A stretch of DNA of 64,000 nt, from assembly GCA_030604135.1 (NCBI GenBank), contig JAUVWL010000002.1:124001-188000 (forward strand), given 5' to 3'. A model generated the notes under the pieces. It did not search any database and was not told the DNA's origin. It was given only the letters and a program-made list of their open reading frames with translations. The DNA comes from Burkholderiales bacterium (lineage in GTDB: Bacteria > Pseudomonadota > Gammaproteobacteria > Burkholderiales > Burkholderiaceae_C). A program made the position numbers and the translations under genes. Positions 35,789-45,268 of the stretch are shown one piece after another (positions within the stretch are counted from its first letter, which is position 1; every line of letters begins with the position of its first letter).

Positions 35789-36944
35789 TACATTGGTGCA
35801 AGATGCGCGCGCGCTGGCAGCCGGCGAGGTGGTCAGCGGCCCCGAAGCCGAGGTGGCCCGCCAGATGGCCATCTGCAATGCCTGCCGGTACTGCGAAGGA
35901 TTTTGTGCCGTGTTTCCCGCCATGACGCGGCGCCTGGAATTTGCGGCCGCCGATGTGCACTACCTGGCCAACCTGTGCCACAACTGCGGCGCCTGCCTGC
36001 ACGCCTGCCAGTACGCCCCGCCACACGAGTTCGGCGTCAACGTGCCCAAGGCCATGGCCCAGGTGCGGGGCCAGACCTACGTCAACTACGCCTGGCCTCC
36101 CGCGCTGGGCACGCTGTACCAGCGCAATGGCCTGGCGGTGTCGCTGGCCCTGGCTGCGGCACTGACGCTGTTCCTGGTCCTGGCCCTGGCGCTCAACGGC
36201 ACGCTGTGGGGGGGTGATCTCGGCGGTGATTTCTACCAGCTGTTTCCGCACAACCTGCTGGTGCTGATGTTTGCCCCGGTGTTCGGCTGGGCGGTGCTGG
36301 CGCTGGGGCTGGGCGTGACCCGCTTCCTGCGCCAGGTGACCCCGGCCACATCGGGGGTTCCGGCGGCCAGCCGGGACCTCTCGGGTGCGGCCCACGATGC
36401 CCTGACGCTCAAGTACCTGGACGGCGGCCACGGTGAAGGCTGTCACAACGAAGACGACGCCAACACGCAGGCACGTCGGCGGACACACCACTTCACCTTC
36501 TATGGCTTCATGTTGTGCTTTGCCGCCACCAGCCTGGGCACCATCTACCACTATGTCTTCGGCTGGGAAGCCCCCTACGACTGGCCGAGCCTGCCCAAGG
36601 TGCTGGGCGCGGTGGGTGGGGTCAGCATGCTGATCGGCACCATCGGCCTGTTCCGTCTCAAACGCACCCGACACCCTTTGCACGGCGAGCCACAACAAGC
36701 TGCCATGGACTACGGCTTCATCGCCCTGCTGTTCCTGACCAGCCTGACGGGTCTGCTGCTGTGGTGGCTGCGCAGCACCGATGCCCTGGCCCTCATGCTC
36801 GCGGTCCACCTGGGCGTGGTAATGGCCCTGTTCGCCACCCTGCCCTATGGCAAGTTTGCCCACGGCATCTTCCGCACCGCCGCCCTGATCCGGTTCGCTG
36901 TGGAGCGGCGCCAGCCCAGCACGCTGGCCCTGGGCGATGACTGA
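35775..36944 (+). CDS. tcuB: Membrane electron-transfer protein TcuB (4Fe-4S)
   Basis: A 389-residue protein. Two iron-sulphur motifs lie near the N-terminus: Cys34, Cys37, Cys40, Cys44 and Cys68, Cys71, Cys74, Cys78. About six hydrophobic segments follow (around 115-140, 155-185, 245-270, 285-305, 320-340 and 345-365). TcuB reoxidises the FAD of TcuA and passes electrons to the quinone pool. The start at 35775 has AAGGAGGTG and lies inside the end of tcuA. A 15-nt gap leads to the first chrA gene. Confidence 0.93.
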   Translation: MSALDTLVQDARALAAGEVVSGPEAEVARQMAICNACRYCEGFCAVFPAMTRRLEFAAADVHYLANLCHNCGACLHACQYAPPHEFGVNVPKAMAQVRGQTYVNYAWPPALGTLYQRNGLAVSLALAAALTLFLVLALALNGTLWGGDLGGDFYQLFPHNLLVLMFAPVFGWAVLALGLGVTRFLRQVTPATSGVPAASRDLSGAAHDALTLKYLDGGHGEGCHNEDDANTQARRRTHHFTFYGFMLCFAATSLGTIYHYVFGWEAPYDWPSLPKVLGAVGGVSMLIGTIGLFRLKRTRHPLHGEPQQAAMDYGFIALLFLTSLTGLLLWWLRSTDALALMLAVHLGVVMALFATLPYGKFAHGIFRTAALIRFAVERRQPSTLALGDD

Positions 36945-36959
36945 GGAAGGTTGGCCGAG

Positions 36960-37613
36960 ATGACCCCCCGGAGTGATGCCTTGAACAAACTCGCCGCGGG
37001 CAACCCGGCCAGCGCACGCGGCAACGAACACGTCTATGCCCCACCCAGCACCCTGTGGGAGATCTTCTGGGGCTTCAGCATGTTGTCGCTCCAGGGCTTC
37101 GGTGGCGTGATGGCCGTGACCCAGCGGGAGCTGGTCGAGCGACGACGGTGGTTCTCCCGGGACGGGTTTCTGGAAGATTGGGCCGTGGCGCAGGTCCTGC
37201 CCGGCCCGAACGTGGCCAACCTGGGGGTGCTGCTCGGCGACCGCTACCTGGGTTTGCGGGGCGCGCTGGCCGCCCTGCTCGGTCTGTTTCTGTTTCCCCT
37301 GGTCATCATCGCGCTGCTGGCCATGGCCTTCACGAGCTTTCAGCATCTGCCGGTGGTGCAAGGGGCCTTGAAAGGCATGGGGCTGGTGGTGGTCGCCCTC
37401 ATTCTGACCACCGCACTCAAGCTCATCCCGGCACTGCGAACCCACGTCGGGGGGGTGAGCTTCTGTGTCATGTCTGCCGGGGCTGGTTTTGTGGCCGTTG
37501 CCATTCTGCGGTTTCCCCTGGTCTGGGTCCTGCTCGTCGTCGGCACCCTGTCCTGTCTCTGGACCTACCGCTGCATCGTCGCCGCGCCGGTGGCTGAGGA
37601 GCCCGAGCCATGA
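36960..37613 (+). CDS. chrA: Half-size ChrA-family (CHR) transporter, first member
   Basis: A 217-residue short-chain CHR protein with about five to six membrane segments. The CHR motif GFGGVMAVTQRELVERRRWFS...QVLPGPNVANLGVLLGDR is clear. Short CHR proteins usually work as pairs, and the partner is encoded directly downstream with a 4-nt overlap. The family is named for chromate efflux, but these genes sit inside a tricarboxylate catabolic operon. That suggests a different anion, perhaps a pathway acid; this is inference. The start at 36960 follows GAGGAAGG. Confidence 0.88.
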   Translation: MTPRSDALNKLAAGNPASARGNEHVYAPPSTLWEIFWGFSMLSLQGFGGVMAVTQRELVERRRWFSRDGFLEDWAVAQVLPGPNVANLGVLLGDRYLGLRGALAALLGLFLFPLVIIALLAMAFTSFQHLPVVQGALKGMGLVVVALILTTALKLIPALRTHVGGVSFCVMSAGAGFVAVAILRFPLVWVLLVVGTLSCLWTYRCIVAAPVAEEPEP

Positions 37614-38179
37614 TCGAACTGGGCTGGACGGACTGGCTGGGCCTGTGGCTGCACTTTGGCATGCTGTCGCTGCTGTCGGTCGGTGGCGGCATCAGTGTGC
37701 TGCCCGACATGCACCGATACCTGGTTGACCAGCACGGGTGGCTGACACCCCAGCAGTTCGCCTCGTCGGTGGCCCTGGCCCAGGCAGCGCCAGGCCCCAA
37801 CGTGTTGTTTGTGGTGCTCATGGGCTGGAACGTGGGCGTCAACGCGGGCAGCCTGTGGCTGGCTGCACTGGGTGCCTTGCTGTGCCTGCTGGGCCTGCTG
37901 ATTCCCAGCTCCGTGCTCACCCTCTACGCGACACGCTGGGCCCAGCGCAACCGCACGCGCCCAGGTGTGCGGGCCTTCAAGTCGGGTTTGACACCCCTGG
38001 TGGTGGCCCTGCTCGCGTCCACCTCCTGGCTGTTGCTCAAGCCCCATCTCACGCCCGAGAGCATGGTGGTGGCCGGCCTGCTGGTGCTGGGAGCGGCGCT
38101 GATTCTGTGGCGCACCTCGATTCACCTGTTGTGGGTCCTGGCCGCCGGTGCGTTCATTGGCGGCATGGGCTGGGTCTGA
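37610..38179 (+). CDS. chrA: Half-size ChrA-family (CHR) transporter, second member
   Basis: A 189-residue short-chain CHR protein with about five membrane segments. Its motif is SVGGGISVLPDMHRYLVDQHGWLTPQQF...LAQAAPGPNVLFVVL. It overlaps the first member by 4 nt (ATGA), which fits the obligate pairing and opposite topology known for paired short CHR proteins. The PrpF-family gene begins 14 nt downstream with its own AGGAG. The transported anion is unknown; see the preceding gene for the context argument. Confidence 0.87.
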   Translation: MIELGWTDWLGLWLHFGMLSLLSVGGGISVLPDMHRYLVDQHGWLTPQQFASSVALAQAAPGPNVLFVVLMGWNVGVNAGSLWLAALGALLCLLGLLIPSSVLTLYATRWAQRNRTRPGVRAFKSGLTPLVVALLASTSWLLLKPHLTPESMVVAGLLVLGAALILWRTSIHLLWVLAAGAFIGGMGWV

Positions 38180-38193
38180 TGCCAGGAGACAAC

Positions 38194-39441
38194 ATGAACA
38201 ACAACCAACAGTCCCCAGCATCATCAGCGTCCGCACTGCTGGCTTCCAGGCCGTTTGTGCGGGATGGTGTCCTGCATTTTCCGGTCAGCTACATGCGGGG
38301 AGGAACCTCCACCGGCATCATCCTCTGGGGACCACACCTGGCCCCCCTGGCCGATGCGAGGGAAGCCATCATCCGCAAGATCATGGGAGTGCCTGACGAA
38401 GGCGAACTCAAGGGCAACCGGCAGATCACCGGCCTCGGGCGTGGCCCGGCCACCAGCAACAAGGTGTTCATCATCGAACCCGCCGACGGCACCCAGGCCG
38501 ACTTCAACAGCACCCTGGCCCAGCTGGCGGCAGAAAAGTCCGCCATCGACTGGAGCGTCAACTGCGGCAACATGTCGGCCGCCATCCCGATGTTTCTGCT
38601 GAACAACGGCCTGGTGACCGCCGGTGACCCCGACACACACATCCGGGTGTTCAACACCAACACGGGTGTGGTGACCGACTGCCGGGTGCGCACACCCGGT
38701 GGCCTGCCTGCGATACCCGCCGACACGGCCATTCCTGGCGTCTACGGCGAGTTTCCGGGCGTGGAGCTGAGCCTGCGACACCCGGTGGGCGCCAAGACCG
38801 GGCAGCTCCTGCCCACCGGACAGGTGCGCGACCGCTTCGATGGTGTCGAGGTCAGTTGCGTCGATGTCGCCGTGCCGATGGTGATCATTCGAGCCGACGC
38901 CGTGGGCATGCGTGGCGACGAATCGGTGGCCAGCCTCAACGCCCACACCCAGCTCAAAGACCGCCTGCGTTCAATCTGGGTGCAGGCCGGCCTGGCGATG
39001 CAGCTCAAGAAGAAAGGCGTGCCCATGAGCGCCGACGAACTGGCCACCAGCGAAACCGTGCCCAAGGTCTGTCTGGTCTCCCGGCCCACGCAGGGTGGCC
39101 ACATCTCGGTGCGCTACTTCACGCCGCAGGAATCACACGCGTCCCTGGCTGTCACCGGCGGGTGTTGCCTGGCCACGGCCTGCCTGATTCCAGGCACCAC
39201 GGCGCACGAGGCGGCCACAGGTCTTGAGCCACTGACCGCCAACGATTCGGAGCGCGCGGTGGCGATGGAAAACCCGGCCGGCATCTTGCGAGCCCGTGTC
39301 TTTGGCCGGCAGCTGGCGGGCAGTGGCTTCGACTTCCCCTGGGTGGCCTACGAGCGCAACGCCCAACTCTACATGGACGGCCACTTCAGGATTTACCAGC
39401 CATCGGCCCGGATGCTGGAGCAGATCGCCCGCATGGCCTGA
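38194..39441 (+). CDS. PrpF-family (DUF453) isomerase, candidate aconitate isomerase
   Basis: A 415-residue protein of the PrpF/LigU/GalD family, diaminopimelate-epimerase-like fold. It has YMRGGTSTGI, TSNKVFII with Lys90, VNCGNMSAA with Cys124, and GGCCLATA. The Lys/Cys pair is 34 residues apart, the same spacing as the active-site Lys73 and Cys107 reported for PrpF. The family shifts or flips double bonds in methylaconitate, oxalomesaconate and, in fungi (Adi1), cis-aconitate to trans-aconitate. Next to TcuAB an aconitate isomerase is the best guess. No prpBCD genes are present, so a methylcitrate role is unlikely. Confidence 0.87.
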   Translation: MNNNQQSPASSASALLASRPFVRDGVLHFPVSYMRGGTSTGIILWGPHLAPLADAREAIIRKIMGVPDEGELKGNRQITGLGRGPATSNKVFIIEPADGTQADFNSTLAQLAAEKSAIDWSVNCGNMSAAIPMFLLNNGLVTAGDPDTHIRVFNTNTGVVTDCRVRTPGGLPAIPADTAIPGVYGEFPGVELSLRHPVGAKTGQLLPTGQVRDRFDGVEVSCVDVAVPMVIIRADAVGMRGDESVASLNAHTQLKDRLRSIWVQAGLAMQLKKKGVPMSADELATSETVPKVCLVSRPTQGGHISVRYFTPQESHASLAVTGGCCLATACLIPGTTAHEAATGLEPLTANDSERAVAMENPAGILRARVFGRQLAGSGFDFPWVAYERNAQLYMDGHFRIYQPSARMLEQIARMA

Positions 39442-39493
39442 AGCCGGGCCCAACAAGCCCAACTGTTCCACACAACTTGAAAGGAGACGCACC

Positions 39494-40453
39494 ATGAAGA
39501 TCGCCATTCTGGAAGACTACCAGGACGCTGTTCGCCAACTGCCCTGCTTCGAGCTGCTCAAAGGGCACGAAGTGGATGTTTTCACCGATCCCCTGAACGA
39601 GGACGAGCTGGCACAGCGCCTTGCCGACCATGAGGCGGTCGTGCTGATCCGGGAGCGCACCCACATCAAGGCGTCCTTGCTGGCACGCCTGCCCAGGCTC
39701 AGGCTCATCTCCCAGACCGGCAAGGTCAGCGGCAATGTGGACGTTGAAGAAGCACAGCGCCGGGGTGTCACCGTGATGGAAGGTGTGGGCGACCCCACCG
39801 CGCCGGCGGAGCTCACCTGGGCCTTGCTGATGGCCGCCTACCGGCGCATCCCCCAGTATGTCGCGCACATGAAGGCCGGGCGCTGGCAGATGGCATCGCC
39901 CGATCCCGCCCACAACCGGATCGGGCGGGCCGTCAAGGGCGATGTGCTGGGCATCTGGGGCTACGGAAAAATCGGTCAGCGCATGGCCCGCTACGGCAAG
40001 GCCTTCGACATGGAGGTCCTCGTCTGGGGCCGCGAGGCCAGCCGGGAGAAGGCACTGGCCGACGGCCATCGGGTGGCCGAATCCAAGGCGGCGTTCTTCC
40101 AGCAGGCCGATATCGTCAGCCTGCACCTGCGCCTGAACGAAGCCACCCGTGAAATCGTGAAAGCCAGCGATCTGGCCCAGATGAAGCCAACGGCATTGCT
40201 GGTCAACACCAGCCGCTCGGAGCTGATCGAAAAAGGCGCGCTCCTCACGGCATTGAACCAGGGCCGCCCGGGCCACGCCGCACTCGATGTGTTCGACCGC
40301 GAGCCCATCGATCCGAACGATCCGCTGCTTCACATGGACAACGTGGTCACCACGCCCCATCTGGGCTACGTGGAACAAAAGGGCTATGAGCTGTACTTTT
40401 CGGCGGCACTGCGAAATGTGCTCGCGTTTGCGGCGCGGGATGGCGCCGGATGA
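39494..40453 (+). CDS. D-2-hydroxyacid dehydrogenase family protein
   Basis: A 319-residue NAD(P)-dependent dehydrogenase. Its nucleotide-binding fold is GIWGYGKIGQRMARYGKAF, with NTSRSELIEKGAL (catalytic Arg region) and TPHLGYVEQKGYELYF (catalytic His). The family covers phosphoglycerate, lactate and glyoxylate reductases, so the substrate is open. It follows the PrpF-family gene by 52 nt with AAGGAGACGC before the ATG, and overlaps the GNAT gene by 4 nt. Its place in the tricarboxylate pathway is not obvious; it may act on a side product such as a 2-oxo or 2-hydroxy acid. Confidence 0.87.
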   Translation: MKIAILEDYQDAVRQLPCFELLKGHEVDVFTDPLNEDELAQRLADHEAVVLIRERTHIKASLLARLPRLRLISQTGKVSGNVDVEEAQRRGVTVMEGVGDPTAPAELTWALLMAAYRRIPQYVAHMKAGRWQMASPDPAHNRIGRAVKGDVLGIWGYGKIGQRMARYGKAFDMEVLVWGREASREKALADGHRVAESKAAFFQQADIVSLHLRLNEATREIVKASDLAQMKPTALLVNTSRSELIEKGALLTALNQGRPGHAALDVFDREPIDPNDPLLHMDNVVTTPHLGYVEQKGYELYFSAALRNVLAFAARDGAG

Positions 40454-40965
40454 GCCCAAGCAGATCGAACGGCCCCCACAACGCCGTTGCGGCACGATGC
40501 CGTCCGGCCAAGGCACAAGACCTGCAGGCGATTGTCGGCATGCTGGCCGATGACCCGCTCGGCGCCCGGCGCGAGCGCTTGACCGACCCGCTGGCCACCT
40601 CGTACCTGGCCGCGTTCGAGGCCATTGCCCAGGACCCGAACAACGAGCTGCTGGTGGCCGAAGGCCCGGACGGAAACGCCATCGCCGTGCTGCAGCTGAC
40701 CTTCACCCCCCACATCACCCACCAGGGGGGCTGGCGGGCCACCATCGAAGGTGTTCGGGTGGCCAGCCACCTCAGAGGCACCGGCCTGGGAAGGCAGTTG
40801 CTGACCTGGGCCATCGACAGGGCCCGGCAGCGCGGCTGCCATCTCGTGCAGCTCACCACCGACAAACAGCGCGCCGATGCGCAGCGCTTCTACGAAAGCC
40901 TGGGGTTCGAAGCCACCCATGTCGGCATGAAGCTCAAACTCACACCGGCCCCCGAGGGCAGCTGA
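40450..40965 (+). CDS. GNAT-family N-acetyltransferase
   Basis: A 171-residue acetyltransferase. The acetyl-CoA-binding motif A is visible as VRVASHLRGTGLGRQLLTWAI, and the C-terminal RFYESLGFEATHVGMK fits motif B. It overlaps the dehydrogenase gene by 4 nt, so it is the last tightly coupled gene of the operon. The acceptor is unknown. It might modify an enzyme (for example lysine acetylation) or detoxify a metabolite, but nothing in the sequence decides this. Confidence 0.85.
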   Translation: MSPSRSNGPHNAVAARCRPAKAQDLQAIVGMLADDPLGARRERLTDPLATSYLAAFEAIAQDPNNELLVAEGPDGNAIAVLQLTFTPHITHQGGWRATIEGVRVASHLRGTGLGRQLLTWAIDRARQRGCHLVQLTTDKQRADAQRFYESLGFEATHVGMKLKLTPAPEGS

Positions 40966-41024
40966 CCCCGTGAACCCACTCGTCACCAGAACCTGATCGG
41001 CGCTACCCGGTCCGGACATTTCCC

Positions 41025-42065
41025 ATGCCCCTTCATCTGTTTCCCCGCTTGGGAACACTGACCCTGGCCCTCCTGGGCGCAGGACTGTTTCAGCTCATTG
41101 GCCTGCCACTGCCCTTTCTGTTCGGGCCCATGGCAGCCTGCCTGCTGGCCGCCCTGTCAGGGGCGCGGCTCAAGGGCATGGGCACCGTCTCGACAGCGGC
41201 ACGAACCATTCTGGGCGTCGCCATCGGCGCCTCGATCACGCCGGAGATCGTGGGCCGCATCCCGCAACTGCTTGGCAGCGTGGCCCTGGTGCCGATCTAC
41301 GTGGCCCTGATCGGGCTGGTGGGTGTGCCCTTCTTTCGCCGCCTCGGTTACGACCCTGCCACCGCCTGGTACGCGGCCATGCCCGGGGGGCTGCCGGACA
41401 TGGTGGCCTTTGGCAAAGAGGCCGGTGGCGACCCCCGTGCGCTGGCGCTGATCCACGCGACACGGATGCTGATCATCGTCACCGTGGCGCCCATCATCCT
41501 GACCCTGCTGTATGGCACCAGCCTGACCGGTGCGCTGGGCGAGCCGGCGCGCAACCTGCCCCCCGTCGAACTGGCCCTGATGGCGGCGGCTGCGCTGATC
41601 GGCTGGAAGGGGGGCGAGAAGATCGGACTTTTTGGCGCCTCGATCCTGGGACCCATGATCGTCACTGCGGCCCTGTCACTGGGTGGGTTCATCCACTCCC
41701 GCCCACCGCTTGAAGCCATCCTCGTCGCACAGATTTTCATCGGCCTGGGCATTGGGGTGCAGTACGTGGGCGTGACCCTGCACGAGCTGCGCAGCTTCAT
41801 CGTCTCGGGGATTTCCTTCGTCGCCATACTGGCCGTACTGGCCGCACTCTTCACCGAGATCGTGACCCTGTCGGGCCTGGCCAAACCGGTGGAAGGCTTT
41901 CTGGCTTTTGCGCCCGGCGGTCAGGCCGAGATGACGGTGCTGGCACTGGCCGCCGGCGCGGACCTGGGCTTCGTCATCGTGCACCACCTGACCCGTGTGG
42001 TGACGGTGATCATGGGTGCCCCGGTCGCCGCGCGCATGGCGGGCATCAAGAAGCCGAAGGCGTGA
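41025..42065 (+). CDS. AbrB-family membrane protein (candidate transporter)
   Basis: A 346-residue membrane protein with about ten hydrophobic segments in two similar halves. It has the AbrB-duplication pattern LFGPMAACLLAALSGARL in the first half and PGGQAEMTVLALAAGADLGFVIVHHL in the second. The family was once labelled putative ammonia monooxygenase, but members look like transporters or regulators of unknown substrate. It lies 59 nt after the GNAT gene on the same strand and may be the last gene of the operon. It converges with lolA. Confidence 0.83.
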   Translation: MPLHLFPRLGTLTLALLGAGLFQLIGLPLPFLFGPMAACLLAALSGARLKGMGTVSTAARTILGVAIGASITPEIVGRIPQLLGSVALVPIYVALIGLVGVPFFRRLGYDPATAWYAAMPGGLPDMVAFGKEAGGDPRALALIHATRMLIIVTVAPIILTLLYGTSLTGALGEPARNLPPVELALMAAAALIGWKGGEKIGLFGASILGPMIVTAALSLGGFIHSRPPLEAILVAQIFIGLGIGVQYVGVTLHELRSFIVSGISFVAILAVLAALFTEIVTLSGLAKPVEGFLAFAPGGQAEMTVLALAAGADLGFVIVHHLTRVVTVIMGAPVAARMAGIKKPKA

Positions 42066-42082
42066 CCCCAGTGACCTGACGC

Positions 42083-42721
42083 TCAGGGCCGGATCACGGC
42101 CACACCCGGCGGTGGCTGAAAGCGGAAGCGCTCGGCCGGCACCGCCTCGTTGGCCTGCCAGCCCGAGAAGCTCAGCACCGAACGCTGCCCGAGGCCGTCC
42201 TCGATCTCCAGGCGAGCCAGCTCACCCTGGCGGAAACCCACACGCACCTGCTTCAGCTGACCGTCTCCCTGGCGCGGAAGGGCCTGCACCCAATCGAGCC
42301 CGTCGGCCTGCCCGGCCGCACTCAGATCGAAATGGGTGCCCAGTTCACGCAGGCTGGTGCCCGCCACAATCAGGGCCGCAGGTGTGCTGCCCAGCACCTC
42401 CTGCTGACGGCGGGCGGTCACCTGCTCCAGGTCCACGTCGTGCAGCCACAGCGTCTGGCCATCAGCCACAATGGTTTGCTCGAAAGGCCGGTTGTACTCG
42501 AAGCGAAATCGCCCGGGCCGCTGGAACTCGAAGCGGCCATGCGAGGTCTTGCTGCGCGCCGTCGATTCGCCAGCCCGCTGCGGCGAGATCACCACCTGGG
42601 TGAAACTCGCCTGGGCGCTGCGCACCTCCTGCAGAAAGCGTTCGAGTTGCGCAAGGCCATCGGCGCGTGCCAGCACGGCGAACCCGGCCAGGGCCAGAAA
42701 AAGTACAGAGCGTCGGATCAT
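42083..42721 (-). CDS. lolA: Outer-membrane lipoprotein carrier protein LolA
   Basis: A 212-residue periplasmic chaperone that ferries lipoproteins from LolCDE to LolB. A Sec signal occupies residues 1-20 (MIRRSVLFLALAGFAVLARA). The mature part shows SAQASFTQVV, GRFEFQRPGRFRFEYNRPFEQTIVADGQTLWLHD, typical of LolA. The start at 42721 is the start of the signal peptide; a longer reading from 42748 would place nine extra residues before it. It lies 55 nt downstream of ftsK, a common arrangement in proteobacteria. Confidence 0.93.
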   Translation of the reverse strand: MIRRSVLFLALAGFAVLARADGLAQLERFLQEVRSAQASFTQVVISPQRAGESTARSKTSHGRFEFQRPGRFRFEYNRPFEQTIVADGQTLWLHDVDLEQVTARRQQEVLGSTPAALIVAGTSLRELGTHFDLSAAGQADGLDWVQALPRQGDGQLKQVRVGFRQGELARLEIEDGLGQRSVLSFSGWQANEAVPAERFRFQPPPGVAVIRP

Positions 42722-42776
42722 GCTGTTCGGATCGGAGGGCGGCTGCAAGGTTCAAGCCGCAGGTCGGCCAGGCGTA

Positions 42777-45134
42777 TCAGGCGTCTCCCCGGGGCGCCAC
42801 CAGGATGTCTCGCTGGCCACTGCTGGTCAGCGCACTGACCAGACCCGCCGTCTCCATGTCTTCCAGCAGGCGCGCCGCCCGGTTGTAACCGATCTTGAGC
42901 TTGCGCTGCACATAGGAAATGGATGCCTTGCGGTCCTGCAGCACGATGGCCACCGCCTGGTCGTAGAGTGGGTCTTTTTCGCCACCGGCGCCACCGCCCT
43001 CGCCAAACATGTCCGCGCCTTCGCCTTCACCACCGGCAGCCTCCAGCACCCCATCGATGTAGTTGGGCTCCCCGCCCTGCTCCTTGAGGTAGGCCACCAC
43101 GCGGTGCACCTCATCGTCACTGACGAAGGCCCCGTGTACCCGCACCGGGAAGCCGGTGCCGGAAGGCAGGTAGAGCATGTCGCCCATGCCCAACAGAGTC
43201 TCGGCCCCCATCTGGTCCAGAATGGTGCGACTGTCGATCTTGCTGCTGACCTGGAAGGACAGGCGCGTCGGGATGTTGGCCTTGATCAGGCCGGTGATCA
43301 CGTCCACGCTGGGGCGCTGCGTGGCCAGGATCAGGTGGATGCCTGCAGCCCGCGCCTTTTGCGCCAGCCGGGCAATCAGCTCCTCGATTTTTTTGCCCAC
43401 CACCATCATCAGGTCGGCGAGTTCGTCAATGACCACCACAATGTAGGGCAGACGCTCCAGCGGCTCGGGTTGCTCGGGCGTCAGACTGAACGGGTTGCCG
43501 ATGATGTCGCCGCGCGCCGAGGCCTCGTCGATCTTGGCGTTGAAGCCGGCCAGGTTGCGCACGCCCATCTTGCTCATGAGCTTGTAGCGCTTTTCCATTT
43601 CACCCACGCACCAGTTCAGGCCGTTGGCCGCGTGCTTCATATCCGTGACCACCGGACACAACAGGTGCGGAATGCCCTCGTAGACGCTCAGTTCGAGCAT
43701 CTTCGGATCGATCAGCAACAGCCGGACGTCCTTGGCGTCGGCCTTGTAGAGCAGCGACAGGATCATGGCGTTGATACCCACCGACTTGCCTGAGCCGGTG
43801 GTACCGGCCACCAGGCAGTGCGGCATCTTGGCCAGGTCGGCCACCACCGGCAATCCGGCGATGTCCTTGCCCAGGCCCATGGTCAGCAGGCTCTTCGCAT
43901 CGTTGTAGACCTGCGAACCCAGGATCTCGCTGAGCTTGATGGTCTGGCGTTTCGCGTTGGGCAGCTCCAGAGCCATCAGGTTCTTGCCCGGAATGGTTTC
44001 GATCACCCGGATCGATACCAGCGACAGCGAACGCGCCAGGTCGCGGCTGAGGTTGACGATCTGCGAGCCCTTCACTCCTGTCGCGGGCTCAATTTCGTAG
44101 CGCGTGATCACCGGACCGGGTGCGGCCGCTACCACCCGCACCTCGACCCCGAAGTCCTTGAGCTTCTTCTCGATCAGGCGGCTGGTCATCTCCAGTGTCT
44201 GGCTGTCCACACCCGCCTGCTGCCCCGGTGCGCTGTCGAGCAGGTCCACCTGAGGCAGCTTGCTGTCGGGCATCTCGGCGAACAGGGGCTTTTGCCGCTC
44301 CTTGGCCACGCGTTCGCTGCGCGGCACCTCGGTGACCGTGGGCTCTATCAGGACCGGCACCGGGTGATGTTCCTCGATCTCGACACGCTCGACCTTGACC
44401 ACCTCCTCGCGCTCACGGGCCGCCTGTTCGCCGATGCGCAGGTCTTCATCGGCCTCACGCTTTTCGCGCCGCGCCTCGAACCAGCCGTCCAGCCGCCCCC
44501 CCATAAGCTCGGCCACATGCCCCCAGGAAAAACGGAACACCACCGGCAGGCACAGGACGAGCAAGCTCATCATCAGCAGGGCCGAGCCATTGAATCCGGT
44601 CCATCGCATCACCAGCGGTCCCAGCCACTGGCCCAGGGCACCTCCGGCGTACCCCGGCAGGCCCGGGTCAAACCGGTACAGCCGGGTCCACTCCAGGACC
44701 GCACTGGCAGCCACCAGGGTCAACAGCCCGAGCCAGAACAAAGCCCGACGCGCGCCTGGCTGGCGCCACCACTGTCCAGAGGACGATACCGCCCCTTCCG
44801 TTGGCACGCCCTGATGACCGCGGATCCAGCGCGCCAGCACCGACAACCACGCCCGAAGCCCGGCAAAAAACATCCACCAGACCGAGAACCCGAAAAGAAA
44901 GTAGGCGCCATCGGACAACAGGGCACCCAGACGCCCGCCCCAGTTGGCGACGGTGTCCCGCGTGCCGGTTGTGCTCCAGGCCGGGTCGGCCACCGAATGG
45001 CTCAGCAGCGCCAGCATGGCAAAGGCCAGGGCAGCGGCGCCGAGCACCAGCGTGATCTCCTGGGCGAAGCGGGACACCACCGACGGGGTGGCCTGCGCCT
45101 GGTCGGCATTGAGGGTATTGAGGGAATAGGTCAT
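42777..45134 (-). CDS. ftsK: DNA translocase FtsK
   Basis: A 785-residue cell-division DNA pump. Four N-terminal membrane segments (about residues 25-185) anchor it at the septum. A short linker is rich in charged residues. The motor domain has Walker [16 protein letters not shown] and Walker [16 protein letters not shown]. The C-terminal gamma winged helix ([26 protein letters not shown]) reads KOPS sites. The start at 45134 (MTYSLNTL) is chosen because upstream residues in the longer reading from 45254 are not family-like. lolA follows. Confidence 0.95.
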   Translation of the reverse strand: MTYSLNTLNADQAQATPSVVSRFAQEITLVLGAAALAFAMLALLSHSVADPAWSTTGTRDTVANWGGRLGALLSDGAYFLFGFSVWWMFFAGLRAWLSVLARWIRGHQGVPTEGAVSSSGQWWRQPGARRALFWLGLLTLVAASAVLEWTRLYRFDPGLPGYAGGALGQWLGPLVMRWTGFNGSALLMMSLLVLCLPVVFRFSWGHVAELMGGRLDGWFEARREKREADEDLRIGEQAAREREEVVKVERVEIEEHHPVPVLIEPTVTEVPRSERVAKERQKPLFAEMPDSKLPQVDLLDSAPGQQAGVDSQTLEMTSRLIEKKLKDFGVEVRVVAAAPGPVITRYEIEPATGVKGSQIVNLSRDLARSLSLVSIRVIETIPGKNLMALELPNAKRQTIKLSEILGSQVYNDAKSLLTMGLGKDIAGLPVVADLAKMPHCLVAGTTGSGKSVGINAMILSLLYKADAKDVRLLLIDPKMLELSVYEGIPHLLCPVVTDMKHAANGLNWCVGEMEKRYKLMSKMGVRNLAGFNAKIDEASARGDIIGNPFSLTPEQPEPLERLPYIVVVIDELADLMMVVGKKIEELIARLAQKARAAGIHLILATQRPSVDVITGLIKANIPTRLSFQVSSKIDSRTILDQMGAETLLGMGDMLYLPSGTGFPVRVHGAFVSDDEVHRVVAYLKEQGGEPNYIDGVLEAAGGEGEGADMFGEGGGAGGEKDPLYDQAVAIVLQDRKASISYVQRKLKIGYNRAARLLEDMETAGLVSALTSSGQRDILVAPRGDA

Positions 45135-45268
45135 AGGCCTCGCATCGAACGAGGGCAAGCTTACCCCATGACGAACCGGGTGGACAGAAGCGGACGGCAA
45201 CCCAGTCACAGCCGACCCGCAGGCCCCAGCCAGAGGGCGCCCGGCTTGCCTCAACCCAGCCCGGCCTC

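Noticed and set aside
38194..39441. PrpF-family gene as part of propionate (methylcitrate) breakdown
   Set aside because: No prpB, prpC, prpD or acnD-type gene is present in the neighbourhood.
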